Assembly (NCBI GenBank): GCA_002477595.1
Contig: DLQN01000006.1
Coordinates: 1-20,369 of the forward strand
Direction of reading: 5' to 3'
Length of the DNA: 20,369 bases
From: Roseivirga sp. UBA7431
GTDB taxonomy: Bacteria > Bacteroidota > Bacteroidia > Cytophagales > Cyclobacteriaceae
This document shows, piece by piece, positions 6,772 to 14,725 of this stretch. Every line of letters begins with the position of its first letter. Positions within the stretch are counted from its first letter, which is position 1. Below the pieces are notes generated by a model. It had not been told where the DNA came from, did no database searches, and was given only the letters and a program-made list of their open reading frames with translations. The translations under genes were made by a program, and so were the position numbers.

Positions 6772-8080
6772 AATCTTCAGATCTATCGAGGAGCCTTTCA
6801 TCCATTTGCTTACTCGCCTTTGCGCCTAATTTCTTCAGGCCTTCGGCTCGTTTTACAAGGTTGCCACTGCCCTCAGAAAGCTTCTTCATTGATTCTTGAT
6901 AGGCCTTTTGAGTACCGTTCAAATGCTTTCCGATAGAAATAAGGTCTTCTGTGAAAGATTGGAATTTGTCGTATAGCGCTCCTCCCTGGCGGGCTATTTC
7001 AATCGCGTTCTTATTTTGATATTCCTGTTTCCATATGGAAGCAATCGTTCTTAAGGTAGCGATAAGTGTGGTTGGACTGACTATTACAATGTTTCTCGAA
7101 TATGCGTCATTGAATAAATCTTGATCATGCTGAACAGCCAAAGTAAATGCCGGCTCTATCGGGATAAAAAGAAGTACGAAATCAAGGCCATCAAGTCCAT
7201 AGAGGTTTTGATAGCTCTTCTCACTAAGTCCTTTTATATGTGTCTTGATCGAATTGATGTGCAATTTGAGTTGCACCAACTTGTCTGCTTCGTTTTCCTC
7301 ATTGACAAAGCGCTCATAGGCAGTTAATGAAACTTTGGAATCAACTATTACATGTTTGTTGTCTGGTAGCCTAATGACGACATCAGGTTGATACCTTTTT
7401 CCGTCATCACCAGTTTCTGAAACTTGCGTCTCATATTCTCTACCTTTTTCAAGCCCAGATTTTTCAAGGATTCTTTCAAGGATTACTTCGCCCCAGTTTC
7501 CTTGAGCTTTTGAGTCTCCCTTAAGTGCTTTTGTGAGGTTTTCCGCTTCCTTGGTAATCTGCTTATTTAGATCACTTAGGTGTTTAATTTGTGTGACGAG
7601 GGATGCGTTTCTTTCTGCTCCCTCTTTGTTCGAGTCTTCTACTTTTTTCTGGAACTCACCAATCTTTTCCTTAAGTGGATTGAGTAGATCGTGAATATTG
7701 GTCTTGTTCTGCTCTGTGAATTTTTTGCTCTTCTCTTCAAATATTTCGTTTGCTAAGTTCTTGAACTCATGCGCAAAGCGTTCGTTGAGTTTTTCGAGTT
7801 CTGCTTTTTGGTCTTCAAGTTTGGACTGAAGGTTTTTGTGTTCCGTTTCGACTTTGGTCAGCTGGTTACTTAAGGCAAGACTTTTGTTTCTTTCGGTGGA
7901 GAGTTCTGGTTTGACTTCTGTGAGTTCTTTAGCGATCATGCCATAACGCTCTTCTGCTAATTGAAGCTTGTTCTGAAGGTCTGCTTCGCTAGAATTCGTA
8001 GTATTGGACCTGCTTTTGGCCATAAACCACCCAACTAGCCCGCCTAATATTACTCCTGAAATCAGCCAAATTATCTCCAT
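6770..8080 (-). CDS. rmuC: DNA recombination protein RmuC
   Basis: RmuC (PF02646) limits recombination between short inverted repeats in E. coli and carries a predicted nuclease-like core; its exact biochemistry is unsettled. The start is ATG 8080 (436 aa), one codon after a TTG. Residues 2-21 are a membrane anchor (IIWLISGVILGGLVGWFMAK), and about 35-115 form a long coiled coil rich in Glu, Lys and Leu. The RmuC domain follows: LKGDSKAQGNWGEVILERIL near 185-205, YQPDVVIRLPDNKHVIVDSKVSLTAYE near 230-255, and FVLLFIPIEPAFTLAVQHD near 305-325. Length and order fit the family. A -7-like element embedded in an inverted repeat lies just upstream (8098-8125). Confidence 0.96.
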   Translation of the reverse strand: MEIIWLISGVILGGLVGWFMAKSRSNTTNSSEADLQNKLQLAEERYGMIAKELTEVKPELSTERNKSLALSNQLTKVETEHKNLQSKLEDQKAELEKLNERFAHEFKNLANEIFEEKSKKFTEQNKTNIHDLLNPLKEKIGEFQKKVEDSNKEGAERNASLVTQIKHLSDLNKQITKEAENLTKALKGDSKAQGNWGEVILERILEKSGLEKGREYETQVSETGDDGKRYQPDVVIRLPDNKHVIVDSKVSLTAYERFVNEENEADKLVQLKLHINSIKTHIKGLSEKSYQNLYGLDGLDFVLLFIPIEPAFTLAVQHDQDLFNDAYSRNIVIVSPTTLIATLRTIASIWKQEYQNKNAIEIARQGGALYDKFQSFTEDLISIGKHLNGTQKAYQESMKKLSEGSGNLVKRAEGLKKLGAKASKQMDERLLDRSED

Positions 8081-8097
8081 CAATGCTCAGTGTTTAT

Positions 8098-8125
8098 ACA
8101 AATATATCTGTTCAGAGATATTTGT
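8098..8125 (-). promoter_or_regulatory. Candidate rmuC promoter inside an inverted repeat
   Basis: ACAAATAT (8098-8105) and ATATTTGT (8118-8125) are perfect arms. The inner TCT/AGA pair extends the hairpin around a 4-nt loop after one mismatch. On the minus strand 8106-8099 reads TATATTTG, a perfect TAnnTTTG, about 19 nt before the rmuC ATG. A dyad over the -7 box would suit repressor binding (inference). No -33 TTG is evident. Confidence 0.4.
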
Positions 8126-8149
8126 GTGAGTGATTGAAAGGATTAAAGT

Positions 8150-8701
8150 TTAAGCAAGCATTTTGTTCGTACCGAAAACAGGCTGTTTGTGCTCTATCAC
8201 TACATTTTTGGAGAGTAAGTATTGTACTAATTGAGCCTCAAGCTTAGCGTCTAATTCTAAGAAATTATCTAATAAACACCATGGTTTCACAGACAACTCT
8301 ACAAAGTCATTCTTGATTTTAGAAACTTGAATTTTTGCCTTAGGGGAATTAAGGACTTGGTGGTTCTGTGTGAAGAAGTTCATGATTTCATCTTTCACTT
8401 TAGTCATATTACTCTGGTAACTCACTCCAATGGTGAGGTCTAATGAGATAATGTTTTTAGCGCTAAGATTGTGTAGCTCCCTCTTATAAAAAATAGTATT
8501 GTTGACTTTGGTTTCTGTGCCATCAATTCTTTTGATCGTAGTTTTCTGAAAACCACTCTTCTCTATTGACCCTACTTTCCCGTCCACTTCGATGAAATCA
8601 CCAATGCGGAAAGGTTTGAAGACTCTAAGTAAGAGACCACTACCGATATTACTCAGTGGATTAAGTAAGGAATTTTGAATATTATGGCTAATCGAACTCA
8701 T
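8150..8701 (-). CDS. MscS-like beta/C-terminal domain protein lacking membrane helices
   Basis: This 183-residue protein aligns by eye with the soluble part of MscS-family mechanosensitive channels (PF00924). It begins within what would be the end of the pore helix (IGSGLLLRVFKPFRIGDFIEVDGKVG, about 20-45) and continues into the beta domain (VGSIEKSGFQKTTIKRIDGTETKVNNTIFY). The alpha/beta C-terminal domain follows (LDLTIGVSYQSNMTKVKDEIMNFF; KPWCLLDNFLELDAKLEAQL). The usual first two membrane helices and the first half of the pore helix are missing. An in-frame TAA at 8728-8726 shows there is no extension in this frame, and the 164 nt up to the next gene carry no helices. It may be a remnant of a channel gene or a protein that joins other MscS subunits; being intact over 183 codons, it may still be made. 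Confidence 0.75.
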   Translation of the reverse strand: MSSISHNIQNSLLNPLSNIGSGLLLRVFKPFRIGDFIEVDGKVGSIEKSGFQKTTIKRIDGTETKVNNTIFYKRELHNLSAKNIISLDLTIGVSYQSNMTKVKDEIMNFFTQNHQVLNSPKAKIQVSKIKNDFVELSVKPWCLLDNFLELDAKLEAQLVQYLLSKNVVIEHKQPVFGTNKMLA

Positions 8702-8865
8702 TTCATTCAGTTTGATTGCATGTAGTTATGCAGTACATATCTATTACCCGCTCTTTAGAACAAACCCTACTTTTGGATAAGGATTATCCCTTTTTTCTGA
8801 ACTTAAGGGCTTGAGAGTTCCTCATAATGGGCATCTTATTATCAAGAAATTACAATTATAATGGC

Positions 8866-11247
8866 TTAGTGAATAGCTACTTTATCTAAGATAATTAGAC
8901 CCTTTTTACTCTGGTCAAAGACAAATTTCATGGCTTTGATGGCATTCGAATCAAAGCCAGTCTCACTTGAGAGTTGGCTTAGATTAAAGAAGAAAGTGTT
9001 ATAAACTGCCTCTGATCGTTTAGTGCTTTGGAGTTCTGTATTCTTTAAAACGTCTACTGACAACTGCCTTTGTAAATAGCTGTAATCACTTAGCTTGAAA
9101 CTCACGATGCTATCGTTTAAATCGGTCAGCTGTATTGTGAAATCAATAGGTTCTGGAGCTTTTTTGTCTTCCTCATCTTCGTCTTCGTCTTCGTTTATAT
9201 CTTCCGTGTTGTTTGCGTTACCTTCATTATTCTCCTCTGAATTATCATTTTCATTGTCCTCCTCATTACCATTTTCTTTCTTCTTTTTCTCTTTGTCTCG
9301 TTTTTTGTCTGGATAGGTACTACCCTTTGCTTCGGACATTTCAAATGTCAGACTAGAGGTCGCTTCAGCATTAATAGGCTCATTGAAGACTATCTCAAAA
9401 CTTGCAGTATCGGCTTCATAGGCTAGACTATCCCAGCCAATATAAGCAGCCCTTGTTCCGCGATTTCCATACTTCATACCAACAATTTGCTCCTTCCAAA
9501 CCGTTAGGTTCTCTGTAGTAATTTGTCCCATTGATGAAGTTGTAGTTAAATCAAGGTCTTCTTCAAAATCTGCTAGTAATTGCCAGTCAGAAGATTGGTA
9601 TTGATTAAGGTAGATGGTTTCAGGAAGCCATTTTTCACCTGCTCTGTGATCTTTAAAAAGAGGGGCATAAGCTGTCTTTCCTTGTAATGTGGCTTGTAAA
9701 AAGGCACTGATGTAAATCTTACCAATTTGAAGCTGGTCTTCCATAGGAATCAAGGCGTCAACGTTTAGTAGCGAACCAAATGGAAACCCAGAATCCCTAT
9801 TCCCCCAAGTTGTGTTGAATTGTCCGTGATTAGCTCCATACACATAAACTGCTGACTTAAAATAGTCTGTTGAATCGCTGAATTCGAGTCTCTCGTATTG
9901 CCTCAAGCCCGCAAATGACTGTACATCTCCATCATTAGCACCATGAATTACCAGATAGTTGACATCTTTAAGTGGCGTGCTAACATTGCCTGGTTTGTAC
10001 TGACCATCTACAGGAGCTATTGAGACGACTGCTTTAATATTGAAGTCGAAATCGAAAACTTGTTTGGCGTCATCAGGGTAGAAGGGGAGTTTGTTGAAAA
10101 AACCTGCAACTGCTGCAGCCTCACCACCTCTTGAATGGCCCATAACAGCTAGGTTCTCCATATCCACTTTGCCATTGAATAAGCTTCCTTCTGTATTATT
10201 CCATTTCTCCCAATATTTTAAATGCTCTAGCAGTAGCCAACCTCTTGCGTCATTTTCTTCACTAAGGCCATCGCCTATAAAATCTGTCCAGCCACTATTA
10301 ATAAAATTTTCATCTACGCTGACCATAATAATACCTTTGCTTGCCAAAAGCTCACCGAGATATTCATACCCTGGATCGGAGAAGTCAAACATGCTATGAT
10401 TTCCATGAACTATTAGTGCTAATGGAAATGGCCCTTCACCTTTAGGGTACCAAACTCTACCGTTAATTGGTAGGGACTTATCATCAAAACCCCAATACCA
10501 AGTTCTGAGCTTGCCACTCCTTCCTTCCCATCCAGATAGTAAGCGAGATCCATCTATAGAGTCCGTTATTATTGTTACTTCTTCAGCGAATTCAGATCGA
10601 TGTTTGTCTTTTCCACTTCCGTAGGTAAGGTATTCAACTTCATAAGACCCAGGTTCAGAGGGGTCTGTAAGTTGAATGTGATCAGGACGATAGGCTGATT
10701 TATTGGCCGCATTGATGTGTGCTACTTCTGGTTTGAAACCTGTGTCTGCTAGCCAAACTAACCCCCAAATCAGTCCGGCTATACCGATCAAAGTACCAAC
10801 TGACGCAGTGATTTTTTCTAGTAAGGTAGATTGAGACCTTGTCTTTTTCGTAAGGGTGAAAATACCCGCACCGAGAGCGCCTGCAAAAACAACTACCAGG
10901 GCAGGAAATTGCCAACTTAAACTACCTATGCCGAAAGCAAAAGGCATTAGAAAAAAGGCCCCAGGTATTACCCAAAAAAGACCTTTGTTCATTTTTTTGA
11001 CGATCAGTCTGGCGAGAATGGCACCTGCTCCCATTAGAAAAGCTATAATGAGGCCTAATAGTACCATCAAGAGGCCGAAATAGGTTTGTGGCTGCGTCAC
11101 AAACATCATCAAAGAGGTAATGATCCAAATGACGACAACAGTAGTGCCTATGGCTTTATTAGCTCCTTTCCAGGCAATTGGCCCTGGCTTAAGCTTCTTT
11201 AAAAATCCAATAATGGCTTTCCAGATTCTTTTGAAAAATTTGATCAT
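8866..11247 (-). CDS. Large membrane-anchored alpha/beta hydrolase with acidic low-complexity insert
   Basis: This 793-residue protein has three parts. Residues 33-167 hold about five membrane helices. Residues 240-520 form an alpha/beta hydrolase: oxyanion region HGNHS (281-285), nucleophile elbow GHSRGGE with Ser372, Asp439 in IHGANDGD, and His474 in GANHGQFN. The elbow and overall layout recall chlorophyllase-like or dienelactone-hydrolase-like and PAF-acetylhydrolase-like enzymes; the substrate is unknown. Residues 550-793 look like a beta-sandwich, split by a charged run (about 645-700) that is first basic (KKRDKEKKKK), then Asn/Glu/Asp-rich. All three catalytic residues are present, so it should be an active serine hydrolase at the membrane. 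The ATG at 11247 gives a basic, amphipathic N-terminus. The two flanking genes are on the same strand but are not tightly coupled. Confidence 0.82.
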   Translation of the reverse strand: MIKFFKRIWKAIIGFLKKLKPGPIAWKGANKAIGTTVVVIWIITSLMMFVTQPQTYFGLLMVLLGLIIAFLMGAGAILARLIVKKMNKGLFWVIPGAFFLMPFAFGIGSLSWQFPALVVVFAGALGAGIFTLTKKTRSQSTLLEKITASVGTLIGIAGLIWGLVWLADTGFKPEVAHINAANKSAYRPDHIQLTDPSEPGSYEVEYLTYGSGKDKHRSEFAEEVTIITDSIDGSRLLSGWEGRSGKLRTWYWGFDDKSLPINGRVWYPKGEGPFPLALIVHGNHSMFDFSDPGYEYLGELLASKGIIMVSVDENFINSGWTDFIGDGLSEENDARGWLLLEHLKYWEKWNNTEGSLFNGKVDMENLAVMGHSRGGEAAAVAGFFNKLPFYPDDAKQVFDFDFNIKAVVSIAPVDGQYKPGNVSTPLKDVNYLVIHGANDGDVQSFAGLRQYERLEFSDSTDYFKSAVYVYGANHGQFNTTWGNRDSGFPFGSLLNVDALIPMEDQLQIGKIYISAFLQATLQGKTAYAPLFKDHRAGEKWLPETIYLNQYQSSDWQLLADFEEDLDLTTTSSMGQITTENLTVWKEQIVGMKYGNRGTRAAYIGWDSLAYEADTASFEIVFNEPINAEATSSLTFEMSEAKGSTYPDKKRDKEKKKKENGNEEDNENDNSEENNEGNANNTEDINEDEDEDEEDKKAPEPIDFTIQLTDLNDSIVSFKLSDYSYLQRQLSVDVLKNTELQSTKRSEAVYNTFFFNLSQLSSETGFDSNAIKAMKFVFDQSKKGLIILDKVAIH
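9148..9315 (-). repeat. Low-complexity coding stretch (Lys then Asn/Glu/Asp-rich)
   Basis: This encodes about residues 645-700 of the large hydrolase: a basic run followed by an acidic one. It includes three tandem CTTCGT hexamers (9177-9194, plus-strand reading) that encode alternating acidic residues. Such stretches vary in length by replication slippage. The reading frame is intact here. Confidence 0.8.
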
Positions 11248-11305
11248 CTTTTTTGATTGAGGGAGATTATAACCTCATGAAGATAAGCAAATGCTTAGAA
11301 AGAGT

Positions 11306-11719
11306 CTAAACCGTAGCAGTACACTTAAGTTCGATGGCGATCGGAGTGGGTAGGCAATTGATTTCTACGGTAGTTCTACATGGCTGATTGTCCTTGAAGT
11401 ATTCAGCATAAATCTTGTTATAGGTAGCGAAGTCGTCTTTCATATTTGTTAAGAAAACGGTCACGTCTACTAGTTGATCCCAGCTACTTCCGGATGCCTC
11501 TAAAATAAGTTTTACATTGTTGAAAACGGATCTGCACTGCGTTTCAATATCATAGTCAATGATTTTTCCAGCTTCGTCTAGCGTTACGCCAGGAATTATC
11601 TTTGTGCCACGCTCCCTTGGTCCGACACCAGATAAGAAGAGTAGTTCGCCTACTTTTCTGGCATGAGGATATAACCCTACGGGCTCTGGTGCTTTTTGGC
11701 TATTAAATTTCTCACTCAT
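11306..11719 (-). CDS. RidA-family (YjgF/YER057c/UK114) protein
   Basis: The ATG at 11719 is preferred over an upstream TTG, giving 137 residues and an 8-nt gap from the preceding gene instead of an overlap. The family signature is clear: LLFLSGVGPRERG (27-38), SVFNNVKLILEASGSSWDQLVDVTVFLTNM by parts (64-93), and PCRTTVEI with Arg115, followed by PTPIAIELKC with Glu130. Arg115 and Glu130 match the residues used by E. coli RidA (Arg105, Glu120) to hydrolyse reactive enamines and imines, so catalysis is plausible. The GPRERG loop resembles proteins often labelled 2-aminomuconate deaminase, but no tryptophan-catabolism genes are nearby, so that specific role is not supported. It is probably a trimer in the cytoplasm, and co-transcribed with the small protein upstream. 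Confidence 0.92.
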   Translation of the reverse strand: MSEKFNSQKAPEPVGLYPHARKVGELLFLSGVGPRERGTKIIPGVTLDEAGKIIDYDIETQCRSVFNNVKLILEASGSSWDQLVDVTVFLTNMKDDFATYNKIYAEYFKDNQPCRTTVEINCLPTPIAIELKCTATV

Positions 11720-11727
11720 AATATCGG

Positions 11728-12012
11728 TTATTGAGGAACCCAAATACGTTTGGCCTTTATTTTTTCGAGTTTTGACGGGATCGTAATTTGGTTTTTTGAT
11801 TTGCAGTAAAAAATAAAGCCCTTGTACGAGGTGCTGTATTTATATCCACTATCGAAAAACCCATTGTCTCCTTTTTCGATCACAATACCATCGTCCATTT
11901 TGGAAATCAGGTTGCTGAATTCATTTGGTTCTATTTTTACAATAGCACCGGATGCTTTTATGGCCTCTTGAATTGCTGCTTGTGCTGCTGCCGCTCCTGC
12001 TGCTCCACTCAT
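11728..12012 (-). CDS. Small conserved hypothetical protein (94 aa)
   Basis: I recognise this as a type of short protein seen in many Bacteroidota, without a named function. The N-terminus is an Ala/Gly-rich helix (MSGAAGAAAAQAAIQEAIK). Then comes a compact, mixed-charge part with many aromatic residues (NEFSNLISKM, GFFDSGYKYSTSYKGFIFYCK) and a basic end (KIKAKRIWVPQ). It has no signal peptide in the usual sense: the helix lacks a basic start and a cleavage site. The stop lies 8 nt before the RidA start, so the two are probably one transcription unit. The start is an ATG with an AT-rich leader upstream. Confidence 0.75.
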   Translation of the reverse strand: MSGAAGAAAAQAAIQEAIKASGAIVKIEPNEFSNLISKMDDGIVIEKGDNGFFDSGYKYSTSYKGFIFYCKSKNQITIPSKLEKIKAKRIWVPQ

Positions 12013-12181
12013 AATTATTGTTATTTAATCAACGCTATGCTGTAATACTTATGCTCACTTTTTGGTTTCATATTGTCAATAGTAAAGCCATTATTCGCTG
12101 ATAAGATGAGCATGCTTTTAAGTCAATTTAGGACTCGAAGTCGAGATGCTTCAGAAACGATGGGCTTCAACTATTTCCACT

Positions 12182-13471
12182 TTAGGAATTCATCAGTTCT
12201 TCGATTTCTTCAGCCTCGATTGGAATATTCCCCATTAAGTTGTGCTGTCCGTTTTCAGTGATCACAAGATCGTCTTCTAATCGAATACCAAGGTTCTCTC
12301 CAGGAATATAGATACCTGGTTCAACCGTGAATACCATACCGGCCTTAAATTCAGTATAAATGCTTGCAACATCATGTACGTCTAAACCAATGTGATGAGA
12401 AGTGCCGTGCATAAAGTACTTCTTATAAGCAGGCCAGCTTGGGTCTTCATTTTTAACATCAGTTTGATCAATCAAACCGAGACCTATTAGTTCTTTGGTC
12501 ATGATATTTCCAACTTCCTTATGGTAGCCAGGAATACTATTCCCAGGAGTTAAAAGTGCTGTTGCTTCATTTTTAACACGTAAAACGGCATTGTAAACAT
12601 CTTTTTGCCTTTGAGTGAATCGTCCGTTGACTGGGATACAACGGGTCATGTCTGCATTATAATTAGCATACTCTGCACCAACATCCATCAGAATCACATC
12701 ACCATCTTTCAATTGGTCTTTGTTCTCGATGTAATGAAGAACACATGCATTACCTCCGCCAGCAATAATTGGGGTGTAAGCAAAGCCTTTAGATTTATTG
12801 CGGATAAACTCATGTAGGAATTCTGCTTCAAGCTCGTATTCCCAAACGCCTGGTTTTGTATAGGCTAAGATTCTGCGGAAACCTTGGTCTGTCAGGTCGC
12901 AGGCAGTTTGCATCAGCTCAATTTCCCGAGCTTCTTTAACTGTTCTAAGATCGTAAGCGATTGGAGCGAGTCTTTCGTAATTGTAATTGCCGTACTGCTC
13001 ACGGCACCATTTATTGAACCTATCCGATCTGGTTTCTACGTCTGTGCCATTTCGGATATGCTCGTTATTATAAAGGTAAATGTTGTCAGTTTCGGCAAGT
13101 AAGGTGTTAAGCATTCCTTCAAGCTTCTCAACCCACATAATGGTCGAAACTCCTGAAGTTTCTGTGGCCTCTTCCATGCTGTACTTATGGCCTTCCCAAA
13201 CCGCAATCAATTCGTTGGTTTCCCTTACAAAGAGTATTTCTCTCATTTTCGGGTCTGGAAAGTCTGGGGCTACAATCAGTACAGATTCCTCTTGATCAAT
13301 ACCAGAAAAGTAGAGCAAGTTGCTGTTTTGTCTGAAAGCCATTGTGCCATCTGCATTGGTGGGCATTATATCGTTAGAACAGATGATAGCAATTGAATTA
13401 GGCTTCATTTTAGCCTTTAACTTTGCTCTATTCTTGATAAACAGGTCTTTTCCGATGTGTTCGTATCTCAT
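12182..13471 (-). CDS. pepP: Aminopeptidase P (Xaa-Pro aminopeptidase), M24B
   Basis: This enzyme removes the N-terminal residue from peptides whose second residue is proline, using two divalent metal ions. The ATG at 13471 (MRYEHIGKDLFI, 429 aa) is chosen over one 13 codons upstream because family proteins start this way. The N-terminal creatinase-like domain covers about 1-170 (PNSIAIICSNDIM, FRQNSNLLYFSGID). The pita-bread catalytic domain follows, with all five metal ligands: Asp263 and Asp274 (MDVGAEYANYNADMTR), His359 (HGTSHHIGLDVHD), Glu384 (FTVEPGIYIPGE) and Glu399 (IRLEDDLVIT). No signal peptide, so it is likely cytoplasmic and involved in peptide turnover. It lies 73 nt after the GT9 gene on the same strand. 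Confidence 0.95.
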   Translation of the reverse strand: MRYEHIGKDLFIKNRAKLKAKMKPNSIAIICSNDIMPTNADGTMAFRQNSNLLYFSGIDQEESVLIVAPDFPDPKMREILFVRETNELIAVWEGHKYSMEEATETSGVSTIMWVEKLEGMLNTLLAETDNIYLYNNEHIRNGTDVETRSDRFNKWCREQYGNYNYERLAPIAYDLRTVKEAREIELMQTACDLTDQGFRRILAYTKPGVWEYELEAEFLHEFIRNKSKGFAYTPIIAGGGNACVLHYIENKDQLKDGDVILMDVGAEYANYNADMTRCIPVNGRFTQRQKDVYNAVLRVKNEATALLTPGNSIPGYHKEVGNIMTKELIGLGLIDQTDVKNEDPSWPAYKKYFMHGTSHHIGLDVHDVASIYTEFKAGMVFTVEPGIYIPGENLGIRLEDDLVITENGQHNLMGNIPIEAEEIEELMNS

Positions 13472-13544
13472 GTCTTTTTTGGTCAAAAGGTAACTTAACG
13501 AAATAAGCATGAATTGATGAGAAAAGGAAGGCTTCTTTGATCTG

Positions 13545-14537
13545 TCAGCCCAAAACTGATATTAACTGTGCTGTGGTAATGTCTAAGCCACACTTGAAGT
13601 GTCCTTTTGGGCAAGCTTTTTTACCATGTAGCCCACAAGGTCTACAATCGAGATTTTCCTTTACTTGGATAATGTGGCTTTCGTCTGATAACGGTCCGAA
13701 ACCGAATTCTGGAATTGTAGAACAAAAGATGGCGCATGTTTTCGCATTGACGGCAGAAGCTAAATGCATAGGAGCACTGTCGTTCACATAGTTCATCTCG
13801 GCATCTTTCATCAATGCAGCAGATTGCAGTAGCGATAGTTTACCACATAGGTTTTGAGGCCGAGTATCTCCTGATTTTTCTTTGATTTCATTACAGAGAT
13901 CAAGGTCTGATGGTGCGCCAAGTAGAAAAATGTTACCCTCAAAAGGAATAGCCTTAATCAGTTCAATCCACTTTTCTTTTGGAAACTGCTTAGTAAACCA
14001 AACAGAAGCGGGAGCCAAACAGATATAGGGTTTGGCTTGCCACTCTTCAATGGCTTTGAAGTCTTTTTCAGATGGATAGAGTTTCGGGTTGCAATGATCG
14101 TCACCTGTTAAACTCCGGATTAAGTCATGATTTCTCACTACTTCGTGAACACCATTACCTATTTCATGAGGTACTTTCTCGTTGAAGGACCAAGAGAAAG
14201 GGTTCTTGTCAAAACCGATTTTCAAGGGAGCTTTAGATAACGCGGTGATTAAGCCTGAGTTGGCGAATCGTTGTACATTCACCACAAGGTCATAGGGAGT
14301 GGCTCGGATCTTTCCGATCAGCTTGAACAGGTTGCTGTATTTCCCGCCTTTTTTGTCCCAAACAAGAGTCTCTCTAACAAAGGGATGTCCGTTCATTAAA
14401 CTCTCGTTGCCTTTGCGCACCAAGAAATCTATGTCAGCGTCTGGGAATTGATGGTGTAACTTTTCTAACAAACCAGTTGCTAGAATTACGTCCCCAATAA
14501 AGGCAGTTTGAATAATAAGAATTTGACGGAATGCCAT
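13545..14537 (-). CDS. Glycosyltransferase family 9 (heptosyltransferase-like)
   Basis: A GT9 enzyme of the ADP-heptose:LPS heptosyltransferase type, acting in the cytoplasm on lipopolysaccharide core assembly. The N-terminal domain opens with the family motif ILIIQTAFIGDVILATGLLE (6-25). The C-terminal sugar-nucleotide-binding domain has CLAPASVWFTKQFP near 171-185, the conserved NDSAPMHLASA near 258-268, and a late cysteine group (LDCRPCGLHGKKACPKGHF...C) as in WaaF-type proteins. The ATG at 14537 (330 aa) is chosen over a GTG at 14552, since a perfect -7 element ends only 2 nt before that GTG and would leave it outside the transcript. The exact acceptor sugar cannot be told; no other LPS genes flank it. 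Confidence 0.92.
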   Translation of the reverse strand: MAFRQILIIQTAFIGDVILATGLLEKLHHQFPDADIDFLVRKGNESLMNGHPFVRETLVWDKKGGKYSNLFKLIGKIRATPYDLVVNVQRFANSGLITALSKAPLKIGFDKNPFSWSFNEKVPHEIGNGVHEVVRNHDLIRSLTGDDHCNPKLYPSEKDFKAIEEWQAKPYICLAPASVWFTKQFPKEKWIELIKAIPFEGNIFLLGAPSDLDLCNEIKEKSGDTRPQNLCGKLSLLQSAALMKDAEMNYVNDSAPMHLASAVNAKTCAIFCSTIPEFGFGPLSDESHIIQVKENLDCRPCGLHGKKACPKGHFKCGLDITTAQLISVLG

Positions 14538-14553
14538 TGATAGTGAATTCACT

Positions 14554-14581
14554 CAAATATAAAGGAATTGATTTTCCTAAA
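14554..14581 (-). promoter_or_regulatory. Promoter candidate for the GT9 gene (TTTAG-N15-TATATTTG)
   Basis: TATATTTG (14561-14554, minus strand) fits TAnnTTTG perfectly. TTTAG sits exactly 15 nt upstream, the same layout as in the divergent promoter at 14677-14704. Transcription would start near 14547, giving a leader of about 10 nt to the ATG at 14537. Confidence 0.45.
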
Positions 14582-14676
14582 AGCACCTTGACCCCTTTAG
14601 ATCATAACCTTGAGCGTTTGAAAGACGAAAATTGAAAGCTAAAAATTGTATTAGCACAAAGCCAGATACTATTCGG

Positions 14677-14704
14677 TTTAGTGCCCATTAAATAATTATC
14701 TTTG
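14677..14704 (+). promoter_or_regulatory. Promoter candidate for the M16 operon (TTTAG-N15-TATCTTTG)
   Basis: TATCTTTG (14697-14704) fits TAnnTTTG perfectly, 21 nt before the ATG at 14726. TTTAG lies 15 nt upstream of it. A purine-rich AGGAG at 14713-14717, 8 nt before the ATG, is a good Shine-Dalgarno site, which is uncommon in this phylum and supports the start. Confidence 0.45.
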
Positions 14705-14725
14705 CCCACTTGAGGAGAATCGGAG

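Noticed and set aside
8775..8796. Hairpin GGATAA-GGA-TTATCC followed by six T on the plus strand, terminator-like
   Set aside because: There is no plus-strand gene upstream for it to end, the stem is only 6 bp, and on the minus strand, where the genes lie, no T run follows it.
9095..9316. Serine-rich open frame on the plus strand
   Set aside because: It is the reverse complement of the acidic low-complexity coding stretch of the hydrolase; Asp/Glu codons read backwards give Ser/Phe runs.
11284..11297. Palindrome TAAGCA-AA-TGCTTA between RidA and the large hydrolase
   Set aside because: It is short, with no T run and no repeat elsewhere in the window; not enough to call an operator or terminator.
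11306..11719. Apparent replacement of the RidA catalytic arginine by cysteine (NCLPTP)
   Set aside because: Realigning to E. coli RidA shows that its Arg105 corresponds to Arg115 in PCRTTVEI, which is present; Glu130 is kept too.
12013..12181. Possible gene or regulatory RNA in the gap between the small hypothetical and pepP
   Set aside because: Only a short CTCGA-AG-TCGAG dyad (12134-12145) and AT-rich DNA are seen; the plus-strand frame there overlaps the pepP end and looks random.
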